A DNA stretch of 36,078 bases from an uncultured Pseudomonadota bacterium (GCA_913052275.1 CAJXDX010000003.1:1-36078); one strand, 5' to 3'. Shown: positions 19,425 to 28,625, counted from the stretch's first letter. Program-made: numbers and translations. Notes: a model not told the origin generated them from the sequence alone.

Positions 19425-19454
19425 GATTAATTATAGGAGGATTAATTATAGGAG
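19425..19454 (+). repeat. Perfect tandem 15-bp repeat GATTAATTATAGGAG x2, each with a GGAG Shine-Dalgarno core
   Basis: 19425-19439 and 19440-19454 identical; second copy lies 4 nt before the ATG at 19459. Confidence 0.9.
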
Positions 19455-19458
19455 TGAG

Positions 19459-19767
19459 ATGAATAAAACATTTAATAGACAAAGTAACCGTTTTGGATCA
19501 GGCGGTAAAATCAAAGGTAAGAGTGGTAAAAATTCGTCCAAAGGACTTCCGACAAGCGAGGATATTGAACTTGCCACAAAGGCATTCCTTGCAAAAGGAG
19601 GTGAAATTGAAAAGTATTCACAAAATGCTGAAAATGCTCATAAAGATGTCTTTCGGGCGAACGTAGAACCTGACTCCCGTCTAGGTATGGGGTCATTGGT
19701 GGACGATTCATGGGATTGCTGGGAAAACAAGGATTACGAAACTAATCCTGGTGGATCAGTGTCCTGA
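19459..19767 (+). CDS. Small protein with SutA-like motif (FLAKGGxI...PDSRLGMGS); function unknown
   Basis: ORF with strong double SD; DIELATKAFLAKGGEIEKYSQN...NVEPDSRLGMGSL resembles the conserved helix and C-terminal tail of the RNA-polymerase-associated SutA family. Confidence 0.6.
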   Translation: MNKTFNRQSNRFGSGGKIKGKSGKNSSKGLPTSEDIELATKAFLAKGGEIEKYSQNAENAHKDVFRANVEPDSRLGMGSLVDDSWDCWENKDYETNPGGSVS

Positions 19768-20576
19768 TTAGAGAAAAATTTTTACTTTCAAATGTCAGGA
19801 ACCTTCTGAGGTTCATATGCTATGAGGAGCAGAATTCAGAGGTATAATTTAAGCAATGTTTTTTCTTGTTTAGATTAAAGCTTAGTTCGTGTTTTATCGG
19901 CAGAGTTTTAAGAATCCCTTTGTTTCTTGGTTCATTTCAAAAAATTAATTACTGATCCATCAGTAACGTGCCGTAATATTTGTGAAGATACCTCTGGCAT
20001 CCAATAATTGCCTCCTCATAATTTGTTTAAGCAAAGTGGAAATATGTTTTGCATTTATTTCCAATTGAAATTCCCCCCAGACCTGCCCATTAACTAAGAA
20101 GTTTTTTCTGGAAATAATTTAATTGCTGGAACTTATTAGATAATGATAATTTCCAAAAAAACAACCGTCCTTCTAAAAACTGACCTGATTTTCAACTAGC
20201 TGTGAAGTAATATGCTGGCTTATCTCAGAACAAGTCTGACTCACACCTGCTCAATAATTACCAAGAGAGATTACTTCTTGAAAACCTCAAAGTTGGTTAA
20301 TAAATTTAACATAAAAACTCTCATAAAAAATTTTAATTATCCGGACTTCTTGACAACTAAATATTTTCCTGTCCCCCCACCCTTTTAATACCTTAATACT
20401 TCTTTTTCAGATTTCATATAGTTCTCCATCAGGGCTGTTTTCAGTTGAATAAACAACTGGCACAGTTTTTGTTGTAAATAGAGTAATTACTTCTTTATAT
20501 AACAAAGACTTAATTTACAGATGTTGTAAGGGACACACCAGAATTTAAATATTACAACGCGATATCCGCTGATACT

Positions 20577-21581
20577 ATGTTAGTTAAAAAATACCTAGCT
20601 GCAATTACAGGATCCTTTTTGCTATTAAACTTCCATGGTTTTTCAACCATTCAGTCTGCAGAATTTAATCAGGCACAAATAGAGATTCTTCCGCTGACAT
20701 CATTTTTATTCGCTAACCGAGATCCTATGAGGGCAGGGTGGCATCGAGAGCCCATCAGCAAAGGTGTTAAAAATCTAAAATCAGTCACTGAAAAACCTGT
20801 GGGATCTTTATTTGTACAGCTCAAGCCCAGACTGAATGAAGGGGAATATCAGCTGGCTTTGCGTGTTTTGAGGGACGGTTCTCATCAATTCCTGCGGCTA
20901 CGTGAATTTACTGGCGGGAAACCACTTAATCATAAAGTTTACTTAACAATCCCATTTGAATTTTTGATTGGTGTTATTCAGGGTGAGGCAATTCGCTCTC
21001 TTTTCCCAAATGATCGTGTTGAAGCAGGGGGTTGGTTGCATCAAGTCACCTATGCCTGGGAAACTCCGGAATTACTTGAAAAAGTTTTTACCACTTCCGG
21101 AAATAACACTTTCCATCAGGAAGCTTTTAAACAAGGGGTACAATTTACTATTCCATGGAACAGTTTGAGTTCTGATCTGGAACTTGAACCATTAGCCGTC
21201 CGTGACCCACTTGTTATCAGAAAAGACGATTCAGGTCTGCGTTACGCTTTTTATCAAATTAAACCCGGAGACACATTATATTCTTCAGTGGTAATACGTT
21301 TTATTGGTGAAACAAAGCACTATGCACGAAGTCAAAATGCAAGTGATTTACTGGTCTTGAATGGACTCGCTGATGCACGGCACCTTTCACCCGGTCAATA
21401 CATAAAAATACCTTTGGAATGGATAAGACCAGAATATTTATACCATGTGCCGAGTATTTATCGATCTTCTGAGGAATTCAATTCTGAAAAAAAAGTGAAA
21501 TCCCAACAGTACTTGCCATACCACATTCTCCAGCCTGAATCTGGTAATTCTAACGGCATAGATATCATTAGTCAGCGTTAA
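20577..21581 (+). CDS. Secreted LysM-like protein; amidase-less paralogue of the adjacent amidase N-terminus
   Basis: Signal peptide; YQIKPGDTLYSSVVIRF...LLVLNGL...LSPGQYIKIPLEW LysM-like; collinear similarity to residues ~50-270 of the next ORF. Confidence 0.75.
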   Translation: MLVKKYLAAITGSFLLLNFHGFSTIQSAEFNQAQIEILPLTSFLFANRDPMRAGWHREPISKGVKNLKSVTEKPVGSLFVQLKPRLNEGEYQLALRVLRDGSHQFLRLREFTGGKPLNHKVYLTIPFEFLIGVIQGEAIRSLFPNDRVEAGGWLHQVTYAWETPELLEKVFTTSGNNTFHQEAFKQGVQFTIPWNSLSSDLELEPLAVRDPLVIRKDDSGLRYAFYQIKPGDTLYSSVVIRFIGETKHYARSQNASDLLVLNGLADARHLSPGQYIKIPLEWIRPEYLYHVPSIYRSSEEFNSEKKVKSQQYLPYHILQPESGNSNGIDIISQR

Positions 21582-21585
21582 AAAT

Positions 21586-23430
21586 ATGAAATTAAAATTC
21601 ATAATATTCTCAATTTTGCTGCTTTGTTTAACAGCTCTTGCAGATAATGGTGCTGCAAAATCTGAGAAAAAATCGAATTGGAAAAGCTTTAGTTTACCCG
21701 ACCAAACTTCCAGACAGTCAAAGATGCTGGTTGGCTGGAATGGAAGTCGATTGGTGGTAAAACTTAAGCCGCAAGCAGGAGAGGGTGGTTATAGTCTGGC
21801 TAAAAGAGTTCTTGTACCTGAATATCGTAGCCTGAAAACCATAAGGAAATACAGTAAAACCCGCAGTTTATACCAGCACAGATACATTACTTTCCCGCTT
21901 AAGGTTATTAATGGAAATATCCGCAGTTCAGCTCTCAAGGCCTCATTTTTCAATGATAAAGCTACAAATAAATACTGGCAGCACCATGTTACTTATAACT
22001 GGGAAACAACCAGCATGATTGCAGGCCTTTTTACAAAAAAAGGAATCAAGGCAGGCAATTTAGTGCGTTTCAATAAAATGCGCAAGAATGGGAACGTTCT
22101 CCAAATTGGTGACATTATTAAAATTCCCTGGAAGTGGATCAGTCCTGAATTGAAACTTCGGAAGTTTGCAGTCAAACCACCTTTGAAACTTATCCAGGAC
22201 AAATCAGGGAACCTGTTTGCACAATACCAGATGCAAACTGGAGATACGTTATACTCTTCAGTTGTAATCCAATTTACAGGACGTCTATTAAATGATGAAG
22301 TCAACCAGATTGCAAATGAATTGCTGAAATTGAACAATATTTCTGAGGCCAGACTTATTCAAAATCGCCAGAAGATTAAAATTCCTCTGGAGTTGTTGAG
22401 CGAAGAGTATATTGGAAGTCGGAAAAAAAAGAATATTCCAAGGAACATATCCAGTACCCCCAAAAATGCTGAGAAAATTGAGGCACAAAAAATCAATTCT
22501 TTAAAATCCGTTTCCAATGCTAAGAAAGATAAAAAAATAAAGAAAAAGCAGAATACCATCACAAAGAAATCAAATTCTTCTGATAAAAAAAATGTTCATA
22601 AAATACATGTTATTCTTGATTCAGGTCATGGAGGTGGTGACCCTGGAGCAACTGCAGGAACTAAAAAAAATAAGGATCTGATTTACGAAGATGAAGTGGT
22701 TTACGATATTAGTAGACGAGTAACCGAATTACTGAAAAATCATGGGATAATTGTACATAATACACTGGCAGATCCTAATCAAAAAAAGCCGATTCGATTT
22801 CTTTCACATAAGCATGATCAGGATGAACAACTCCTTGTTACTCCCAGATATTTGAATCGCAATTCCCGTACTGGGGCAAATATGCGCGTTTATCTTGTAA
22901 ACCATATATTTCATAAATTGAAAAAGAAAAAAGTACCTAAGAAAAATATCTTATTCATCAGTTTGCATGGTGATGCGCTTCATTCTTCTTTAAGAGGAGC
23001 AATGGTATATTATCCAGACCGACGTTTGCGAAGAGGCATGTTTGGATTAAAAAATAAAATATATCGCCAGCGAAAGGAGTATAATCCCAGTTTAACTTTC
23101 AAACCAAGTGATAACCTGTATTCTGAAAAACTCAGTAAATCTTTTGGCAAAATAGTTATCAATGAATTTCGCAAATTAAAGCTGCCCACACACCGGGTTT
23201 CTTCAGCAGTCAGAGGTTATCTGTATCGAAAAGGCAGAAAAACTCTTCCTGCTGTTTTACGCTACAGTAAGGTGCCTACATCGGTTTTAGTGGAAATAGC
23301 AAATCTTAACAATAAACATGACAGACGTAGTCTTTTAAAGTCAAAATCTCGTCAGCAAATAGCTCTCGCAATATCTAATTCAGTAGTTGCTAACTTTGGT
23401 CGAACAAGCGGTCTTGTGGCGAAGCTGTAA
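21586..23430 (+). CDS. N-acetylmuramoyl-L-alanine amidase (Amidase_3) with N-terminal LysM-like region
   Basis: VILDSGHGGGDPGATAG, YEDEVVYDISRRV, LFISLHGDALHSS, VLVEIANLNN are the Amidase_3 zinc/catalytic motifs; N-terminal YQMQTGDTLYSSVV LysM-like. Confidence 0.88.
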   Translation: MKLKFIIFSILLLCLTALADNGAAKSEKKSNWKSFSLPDQTSRQSKMLVGWNGSRLVVKLKPQAGEGGYSLAKRVLVPEYRSLKTIRKYSKTRSLYQHRYITFPLKVINGNIRSSALKASFFNDKATNKYWQHHVTYNWETTSMIAGLFTKKGIKAGNLVRFNKMRKNGNVLQIGDIIKIPWKWISPELKLRKFAVKPPLKLIQDKSGNLFAQYQMQTGDTLYSSVVIQFTGRLLNDEVNQIANELLKLNNISEARLIQNRQKIKIPLELLSEEYIGSRKKKNIPRNISSTPKNAEKIEAQKINSLKSVSNAKKDKKIKKKQNTITKKSNSSDKKNVHKIHVILDSGHGGGDPGATAGTKKNKDLIYEDEVVYDISRRVTELLKNHGIIVHNTLADPNQKKPIRFLSHKHDQDEQLLVTPRYLNRNSRTGANMRVYLVNHIFHKLKKKKVPKKNILFISLHGDALHSSLRGAMVYYPDRRLRRGMFGLKNKIYRQRKEYNPSLTFKPSDNLYSEKLSKSFGKIVINEFRKLKLPTHRVSSAVRGYLYRKGRKTLPAVLRYSKVPTSVLVEIANLNNKHDRRSLLKSKSRQQIALAISNSVVANFGRTSGLVAKL

Positions 23431-23446
23431 TCAAAAGATTAATTTA

Positions 23447-24055
23447 ATGATTCAGATCAATTCTGTTGTTTTTGACCTTGGTAACGTACTGATAGACTGG
23501 GATCCTCGTTATCTATATCGCAAATTATTTCAGACTGAAGCAGAAGTTGAATGGTTTTTGGAGAATATTTGTGATCATGACTGGAACCTAAAACATGATT
23601 CTGGCCAACTTTTTTCCAAAGGTATTTTGGAGAAATCTAAAAAATATCCAGAGTACAGTGAGCTTATTAATGCCTGGTATCAGCGCTGGGAAGAAATGCT
23701 TGGAGGTCCAATAGATGAATCAGTAGAGGTGTTATCTGAATTGAAAGAAAAAGGAGTGTTATTATATATACTAAGCAATTGGTCTGCGGAAACATATCCA
23801 ATCGCAGAAGAACGGTTTGATTTTCTAAGCTGGTTTGATGGCAAAATTATTTCTGGAGAAGCAGGAATTGTAAAACCTGATCTGGAAATATATAAATTAC
23901 TGATGAACAGGTATGAGGTCAAACCGCAACACACAGTATTTATCGACGATAAGGAAGAGAATATCAAAGCAGCAGAATTGTTAGGAATCCATGGGATTCA
24001 TTTTCAGAATGCCTCAAAACTCAGGAAAGATTTACAGATGCTGAAATTACTCTGA
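23447..24055 (+). CDS. HAD-superfamily hydrolase (haloacid dehalogenase-like); start likely 23447
   Basis: VVFDLGNVLIDWDPR motif I, LYILSNWS motif II, GIVKPDLEIY motif III, VFIDDKEENIKAAELLGI motif IV. Confidence 0.9.
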   Translation: MIQINSVVFDLGNVLIDWDPRYLYRKLFQTEAEVEWFLENICDHDWNLKHDSGQLFSKGILEKSKKYPEYSELINAWYQRWEEMLGGPIDESVEVLSELKEKGVLLYILSNWSAETYPIAEERFDFLSWFDGKIISGEAGIVKPDLEIYKLLMNRYEVKPQHTVFIDDKEENIKAAELLGIHGIHFQNASKLRKDLQMLKLL

Positions 24056-24115
24056 AGATATTAACTACCTCAAAATGTGTTTTCTGCACTTATGATCTAA
24101 TCCTTTTTCAAATTC

Positions 24116-24135
24116 AAGCATTTCCTGAAATGCTT
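24116..24135. promoter_or_regulatory. Perfect inverted repeat AAGCATTTC-CT-GAAATGCTT in the HAD/membrane-protein gap
   Basis: 9-bp arms with 2-nt centre; no adjacent T-tract, so terminator assignment is uncertain. Confidence 0.4.
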
Positions 24136-24163
24136 TAAAACAGTTGATTTATATCCGAAATCT

Positions 24164-24541
24164 TTGCGAAAACTTGTTGTTTTAAGCTGTGTTTTTTTAA
24201 TACTTTCCGGCATAATGCTAGCTTATCCGGAAATTTTTCCATGGGCTGAAGAATCTACAGCGGCGTCTTTACTGCATATTTGGGCCGGAATATTTTTTAT
24301 AGTCATTTTTCCTATATATTCCTGGGATCATATTAGAGGGCATTCGAATCGTCTGAAGAAAATTTCTGTAGTAACTGCAACAGGCATACTTCAGTTTTTT
24401 TCCGGCATGGGATTGATTTTTTCAGGAATCCCTTTGCTTCTTTACAGTGCAGATGTTCTTGATTTTCCCCGTGAAATTCATTTGATTCTGACGTTTGTTT
24501 TAGCCTTAAGTCTTATTTTACACAAAATATCCGAAAAGTAG
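24164..24541 (+). CDS. Small integral membrane protein (about 4 TM helices), TTG start
   Basis: Hydrophobic helices with HIWAG and HxILTFVLALSLILHK resembling small DUF4405/cytochrome b-like membrane proteins; family not certain. Confidence 0.55.
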   Translation: MRKLVVLSCVFLILSGIMLAYPEIFPWAEESTAASLLHIWAGIFFIVIFPIYSWDHIRGHSNRLKKISVVTATGILQFFSGMGLIFSGIPLLLYSADVLDFPREIHLILTFVLALSLILHKISEK

Positions 24542-24582
24542 TTTGTTAGAACTTTCTTATTTAGTCCATTTAATCCAGCATC

Positions 24583-26127
24583 ATGCCTGCTTTAAAAAAT
24601 AAAGTTCAGTTAATGGATACCACTCTGAGGGATGGTGAACAAACTCAGGGCGTTTCATTTACTCCCCCCGAAAAGGCCAATATAGCAAAATCTCTTTTGA
24701 AAAAGCTTCGTGTTGATCGCATTGAAGTAACCTCAGCTAGAATCTCAGAGGGTGAATTAAGTTCTGTACAAAACATTTCAGGTTGGGCCAGTGAAAATGG
24801 GTATTTGGACTCAATCGAAGTTCTGGGATTTATTGACCACAAAAAGAGTGTTGACTGGATAAAGGAAGCAGGCTGCAAGGTGATGAATTTATTGACCAAA
24901 GGCAGTGAGAACCACTGCAGGAATCAATTGCGTAAAACACTTAAAGAGCATGTTGCTGATATAAGGAAAACCATTAAATATGCTAATTCCAGGAATGTTA
25001 ATGTAAATGTCTATCTGGAAGACTGGTCAAACGGGTATCAAAACAGTCCCAAATATGTATTCCAGATGATGGATGCTTTAAAAGATGAAGGCATAAATCA
25101 TTTCATGCTTCCTGACACTCTAGGCGTTTTGTCTCCGGATCAGGTGTATTCCATGCTTAAAGACATGATAAAAAGGTTCCCCTGGGCAACTTTTGATTTT
25201 CATCCGCACAACGATTATGGCCTGGGAGTGGCTAATGTGCTGTATGCCGTCAAGGCCGGGGTAAGGAACGTACACTGCACAATGAATTGTCTTGGGGAAA
25301 GGGCAGGTAATGTTTCTCTTGCAGAAATTGCGGTAGCTCTGCATGACAAACTTGGCATGGAGCTTTCTATTGATGAGTCTAATCTTGCCCCGGTAAGTGA
25401 AATGGTAGAAAGCTTTTCAGGGAAAAGGCTCCCGGATAATGCCCCGATTGTTGGAGAAAATGTTTTTACTCAGACCAGCGGGATCCATGCCGATGGAGAT
25501 AAGAAGGCAAATTTATATCATAATCCAATTGTTCCAGAGCGTTTTGGTCGCAAAAGAAGCTATGCACTCGGCAAAATGAGCGGCAAAGCTTCACTCGCAA
25601 AAAACCTTGAGACACTGGGAATTCAGCTTGTTGAAGAAAATTTGAACAAAGTACTGAAACGTGTTGTTGAACTGGGCGACACAAAAAAATCAATGACAGC
25701 AGCTGACTTGCCCTTCATCATTACAGATGTTCTGGAAACAAGCGAAACTCAACGAATTGAGCTCCTGAATTGTTCTATTTCCAGTGGACTGAACCTGAAG
25801 GCAACTGCCACAATACACCTGAAAATTGATTCAAAGGAGTATCGTGAAGCTGGAAGCGGAAATGGAGGATATGACGCATTTATGAGTGCAGTTAACAAAA
25901 TATTGAAAAAGCTTAATCTTGAGTCACCTGAATTAGTTGATTATCAAATCAGGATACCAAGAGGCGGAAAAACAAATGCTCTGACAGAAGCAATTATCAC
26001 ATGGCAGGTGAATGGGAAACGTCTTCAGACAATCGGAATTGATTCTGATCAAGTTCTTGCTGCAGTGAACGCAACCCTTAAACTGCTGAATTTGCAATTG
26101 TTGCAAAAGGATGTTCAACAACAATAA
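24583..26127 (+). CDS. 2-isopropylmalate / citramalate synthase family protein with C-terminal regulatory domain
   Basis: LMDTTLRDGEQTQGVSFTPPEKANIAK; FHPHNDYGLGVANVLYAVKAGVRNVHCTMNCLGERAGNVSL; QTSGIHADGDKK; LeuA-type regulatory dimer domain. Confidence 0.88.
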   Translation: MPALKNKVQLMDTTLRDGEQTQGVSFTPPEKANIAKSLLKKLRVDRIEVTSARISEGELSSVQNISGWASENGYLDSIEVLGFIDHKKSVDWIKEAGCKVMNLLTKGSENHCRNQLRKTLKEHVADIRKTIKYANSRNVNVNVYLEDWSNGYQNSPKYVFQMMDALKDEGINHFMLPDTLGVLSPDQVYSMLKDMIKRFPWATFDFHPHNDYGLGVANVLYAVKAGVRNVHCTMNCLGERAGNVSLAEIAVALHDKLGMELSIDESNLAPVSEMVESFSGKRLPDNAPIVGENVFTQTSGIHADGDKKANLYHNPIVPERFGRKRSYALGKMSGKASLAKNLETLGIQLVEENLNKVLKRVVELGDTKKSMTAADLPFIITDVLETSETQRIELLNCSISSGLNLKATATIHLKIDSKEYREAGSGNGGYDAFMSAVNKILKKLNLESPELVDYQIRIPRGGKTNALTEAIITWQVNGKRLQTIGIDSDQVLAAVNATLKLLNLQLLQKDVQQQ

Positions 26128-26218
26128 TATGAATTTACAATGTGGAATTTGGGTTTAAGCCCACTATGCATGAATTCAACACCAGCAGGTTCTTTTGTGC
26201 TGGGGAGAATTAATATAA

Positions 26219-27520
26219 ATGCGCCTCTCAACTGCTGAAGGTAACCTGTCCGAAATTTATTTCCCCTTGACAGCAAACCCGGCGGGGTATAACCATTTGT
26301 TGCTGGCAGAAAGTGTTCTTTGGCAATTCCCGGAAACACAATCATTAGTATTCATACTTTCCAACGGCAGACATCCCGACCCATTTAAAACCGTCCAAAT
26401 TCCTCACGCCTCTTTACGTTATGAAATTTTAAGAAGCGCTCTATTAGACTGGTCTGATCCTGAAAATTCGCTTCCGGCCAGATATGCTGATGAATCCGGA
26501 GTTTTGCTTAAATTAGGAAGGAATAACTGTACTATTTCCAGGTGGGAATTATCGTTCAGCCGGCCTTTACGTCTTGCTGATCACGTTCAATATTTTTCAA
26601 CAGAACAAAAAATCGCTTTGATTGTAGGTGCAGATTTGATTCAGCGCATGCTAGATCCAAGAATTTTCACAGATACCGATTTAGCTCAAATAGAAAGTGG
26701 CTGTCTACTGATTGCTGCACCCCGTAATGATATTGATTTAAAACACACTTTACAGCTGATTAAACAAAAAAGAGGTGTGAAATTAACTGTCCTCCAAATC
26801 ACTCCAAGTGTGCTTCCGAAAAAACTGCAAAAATTTTATCAAATTTCATCCACACATATTCGCAAAGCAACACAGGCAGGACATTCGCTGGAGACATTTT
26901 TGCCAGCAAATGCCGCCAGGCATATTTCACAAAACTGTTTATATAACAGGCGGGAACAAATCACTGATTCATATTATTCACATTTAAATGAACACCAGCA
27001 TAGTTGTTTTGAATTGAAGGAACAACTGGAAGCAGCAGCCATGAAACTTCAAAAACATCTTGCACAACGAGCAAAAAACGGACAACCTCACCGCTTTTCT
27101 GTTTTGGAAACAAGCACAGGAGGACAAATTGCTCAAACCTTCACAAGTCTTCCCGGAGCTTCAGAGCACTTTCTTGACGGCAGAATTATCTATGGTCAGG
27201 AGGCTCAAAAGCAATTTTTAGCTGTTCAAGAATTTGAAGATTCAAGCGTATCTCAAACAAGAGCGCAGAATCTTGCCAGAGCAATGCAAAGACATTCTGG
27301 TGCAGATTGGGCTCTTGCAGAAACTGGTATGGCAGGCCCTCCATCAAAAGACAGACACAGCAGGAAAAACGGACAATGTTATCTTGGTCTGGTAATATCA
27401 ACTGAAGTAAGGTATAAGTTTCTTGAGTTTAATCCTTTTCTTACGCGAAAAGAGCATCAGCTGATGTTTGCGATCGAAGCATTGGCTTGGGCGGAAAAGG
27501 AACTACAAATAAAGCGCTGA
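26219..27520 (+). CDS. Fusion of a degenerate NadD-like nucleotidyltransferase domain and a CinA C-terminal (PncC-like) domain
   Basis: N-half: TANPAGYNHLLLAESV, ALIVGADLIQRML, ISSTHIRKATQAGHSLETFLPANAARHISQNCLY (NadD-like). C-half: LETSTGGQIAQTFTSLPGASEHFLDGRIIYGQEAQ...ALAETGMAGPP...GQCYLGL (CinA-C-like). Confidence 0.75.
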   Translation: MRLSTAEGNLSEIYFPLTANPAGYNHLLLAESVLWQFPETQSLVFILSNGRHPDPFKTVQIPHASLRYEILRSALLDWSDPENSLPARYADESGVLLKLGRNNCTISRWELSFSRPLRLADHVQYFSTEQKIALIVGADLIQRMLDPRIFTDTDLAQIESGCLLIAAPRNDIDLKHTLQLIKQKRGVKLTVLQITPSVLPKKLQKFYQISSTHIRKATQAGHSLETFLPANAARHISQNCLYNRREQITDSYYSHLNEHQHSCFELKEQLEAAAMKLQKHLAQRAKNGQPHRFSVLETSTGGQIAQTFTSLPGASEHFLDGRIIYGQEAQKQFLAVQEFEDSSVSQTRAQNLARAMQRHSGADWALAETGMAGPPSKDRHSRKNGQCYLGLVISTEVRYKFLEFNPFLTRKEHQLMFAIEALAWAEKELQIKR

Positions 27521-27529
27521 TTTAAAAAA

Positions 27530-28552
27530 ATGAAAGAATTACTGCAAAAATTGCTGGCATCAGAAGCGCTCAGCTTTGAAGAAGCACGAGATATGATACT
27601 ATGGATCATGAGTGAAGAAGCTGTGTCTGTTCAGGCGGCAGCACTTTTAGCTTTGCTGCAGGCTAAAGGAGTTACTGTTGAAGAAATGGCTGGAGCGGCT
27701 CTGGCCATGAGGGAACGCGCTTCTGGAATAAAAGCACCTGAAAATGCTATTGACACTTGCAGCACAGGAGGAAATGGAATCAGCACCTTCAACATTTCAA
27801 CATGTGCCGCAATAATCGCTGCCGGTGCCGGTGCGGTTGTAGCAAAACACGGCAACCGCAGCAACACAAGAAAAAGCGGGAGCGCCGAAGCACTGGAAGC
27901 GTTAGGAGTGAATATAACTTTGGAACTTGATGAAGTTGAAAAATGCCTTAAGGATTTGGATATTTGTTTTTGTTACGCGATCAATCACCATCCAGCCATG
28001 CGCTTTGCCGGACCAATACGCAAGGACTTGGGGGTTCCCACTGTATTTAATCTGCTGGGTCCCTTAACAAATCCTGCCGGTGCAAAAAGTCAGTTGATTG
28101 GAGTTCCAAATGTTGAGCTGACTTCGAAAATAGCTCAGGTCCTAAAGCGATTAGGCAGCGAACGTGTACTGGTAGTTCATGGACATGACGGTCTGTGTGA
28201 GCTGACAGTCACTTCCCCTACACATGTGGCAGAACTTAGAGAAGGCAATATCAAAGAATATGAAATAACTCCTAAGCAGCTTGGTCTCAAGACGGGAAAA
28301 TTGGAGGAGATAAGCATAGATACTCCTGAAGAAAGTGCCAGGATAATTGAGCGTATTTTTTCTGGAGATGAGAAAGGCACTGCACGTGAAATTGCTCTGG
28401 CAAATGCCGCCGGTGCGTTAGTCGTATCAGGTCAGGTTGAGAATTTGGAAGAAGGTGTAGATCTGGCAGCTAAGACAGTTGACAATGGAAAAGCAGCAGA
28501 AAAACTTAATGATTTAATCAAGTTTTCATGGGCAAACCATCAGGCTTCGTAA
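27530..28552 (+). CDS. trpD: Anthranilate phosphoribosyltransferase (TrpD) family
   Basis: DTCSTGGNGISTFNISTCAAIIAAGAGAVVAKHGNRS...KSGSAEALEALGV...HHPAMRFAGPIRKDLGVPTVFNLLGPLTNPA. Confidence 0.88.
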   Translation: MKELLQKLLASEALSFEEARDMILWIMSEEAVSVQAAALLALLQAKGVTVEEMAGAALAMRERASGIKAPENAIDTCSTGGNGISTFNISTCAAIIAAGAGAVVAKHGNRSNTRKSGSAEALEALGVNITLELDEVEKCLKDLDICFCYAINHHPAMRFAGPIRKDLGVPTVFNLLGPLTNPAGAKSQLIGVPNVELTSKIAQVLKRLGSERVLVVHGHDGLCELTVTSPTHVAELREGNIKEYEITPKQLGLKTGKLEEISIDTPEESARIIERIFSGDEKGTAREIALANAAGALVVSGQVENLEEGVDLAAKTVDNGKAAEKLNDLIKFSWANHQAS

Positions 28553-28625
28553 ACCAAGATTTTGTTAAACTAATATTCAGGTCCGTAGACTATTGATTTA
28601 TATCAAAAGCAGATGCTCTTAATAG

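Noticed and set aside
20350-20378. TTGACA at 20350 as a promoter for the 20577 gene
   Set aside because: No plausible -10 hexamer at 16-18 bp spacing; the expected position falls in a C-tract.
26115-26345. ORF 26115..26345 (-)
   Set aside because: Antisense to the start of the NadD/CinA-like gene and the intergenic gap; no motif.
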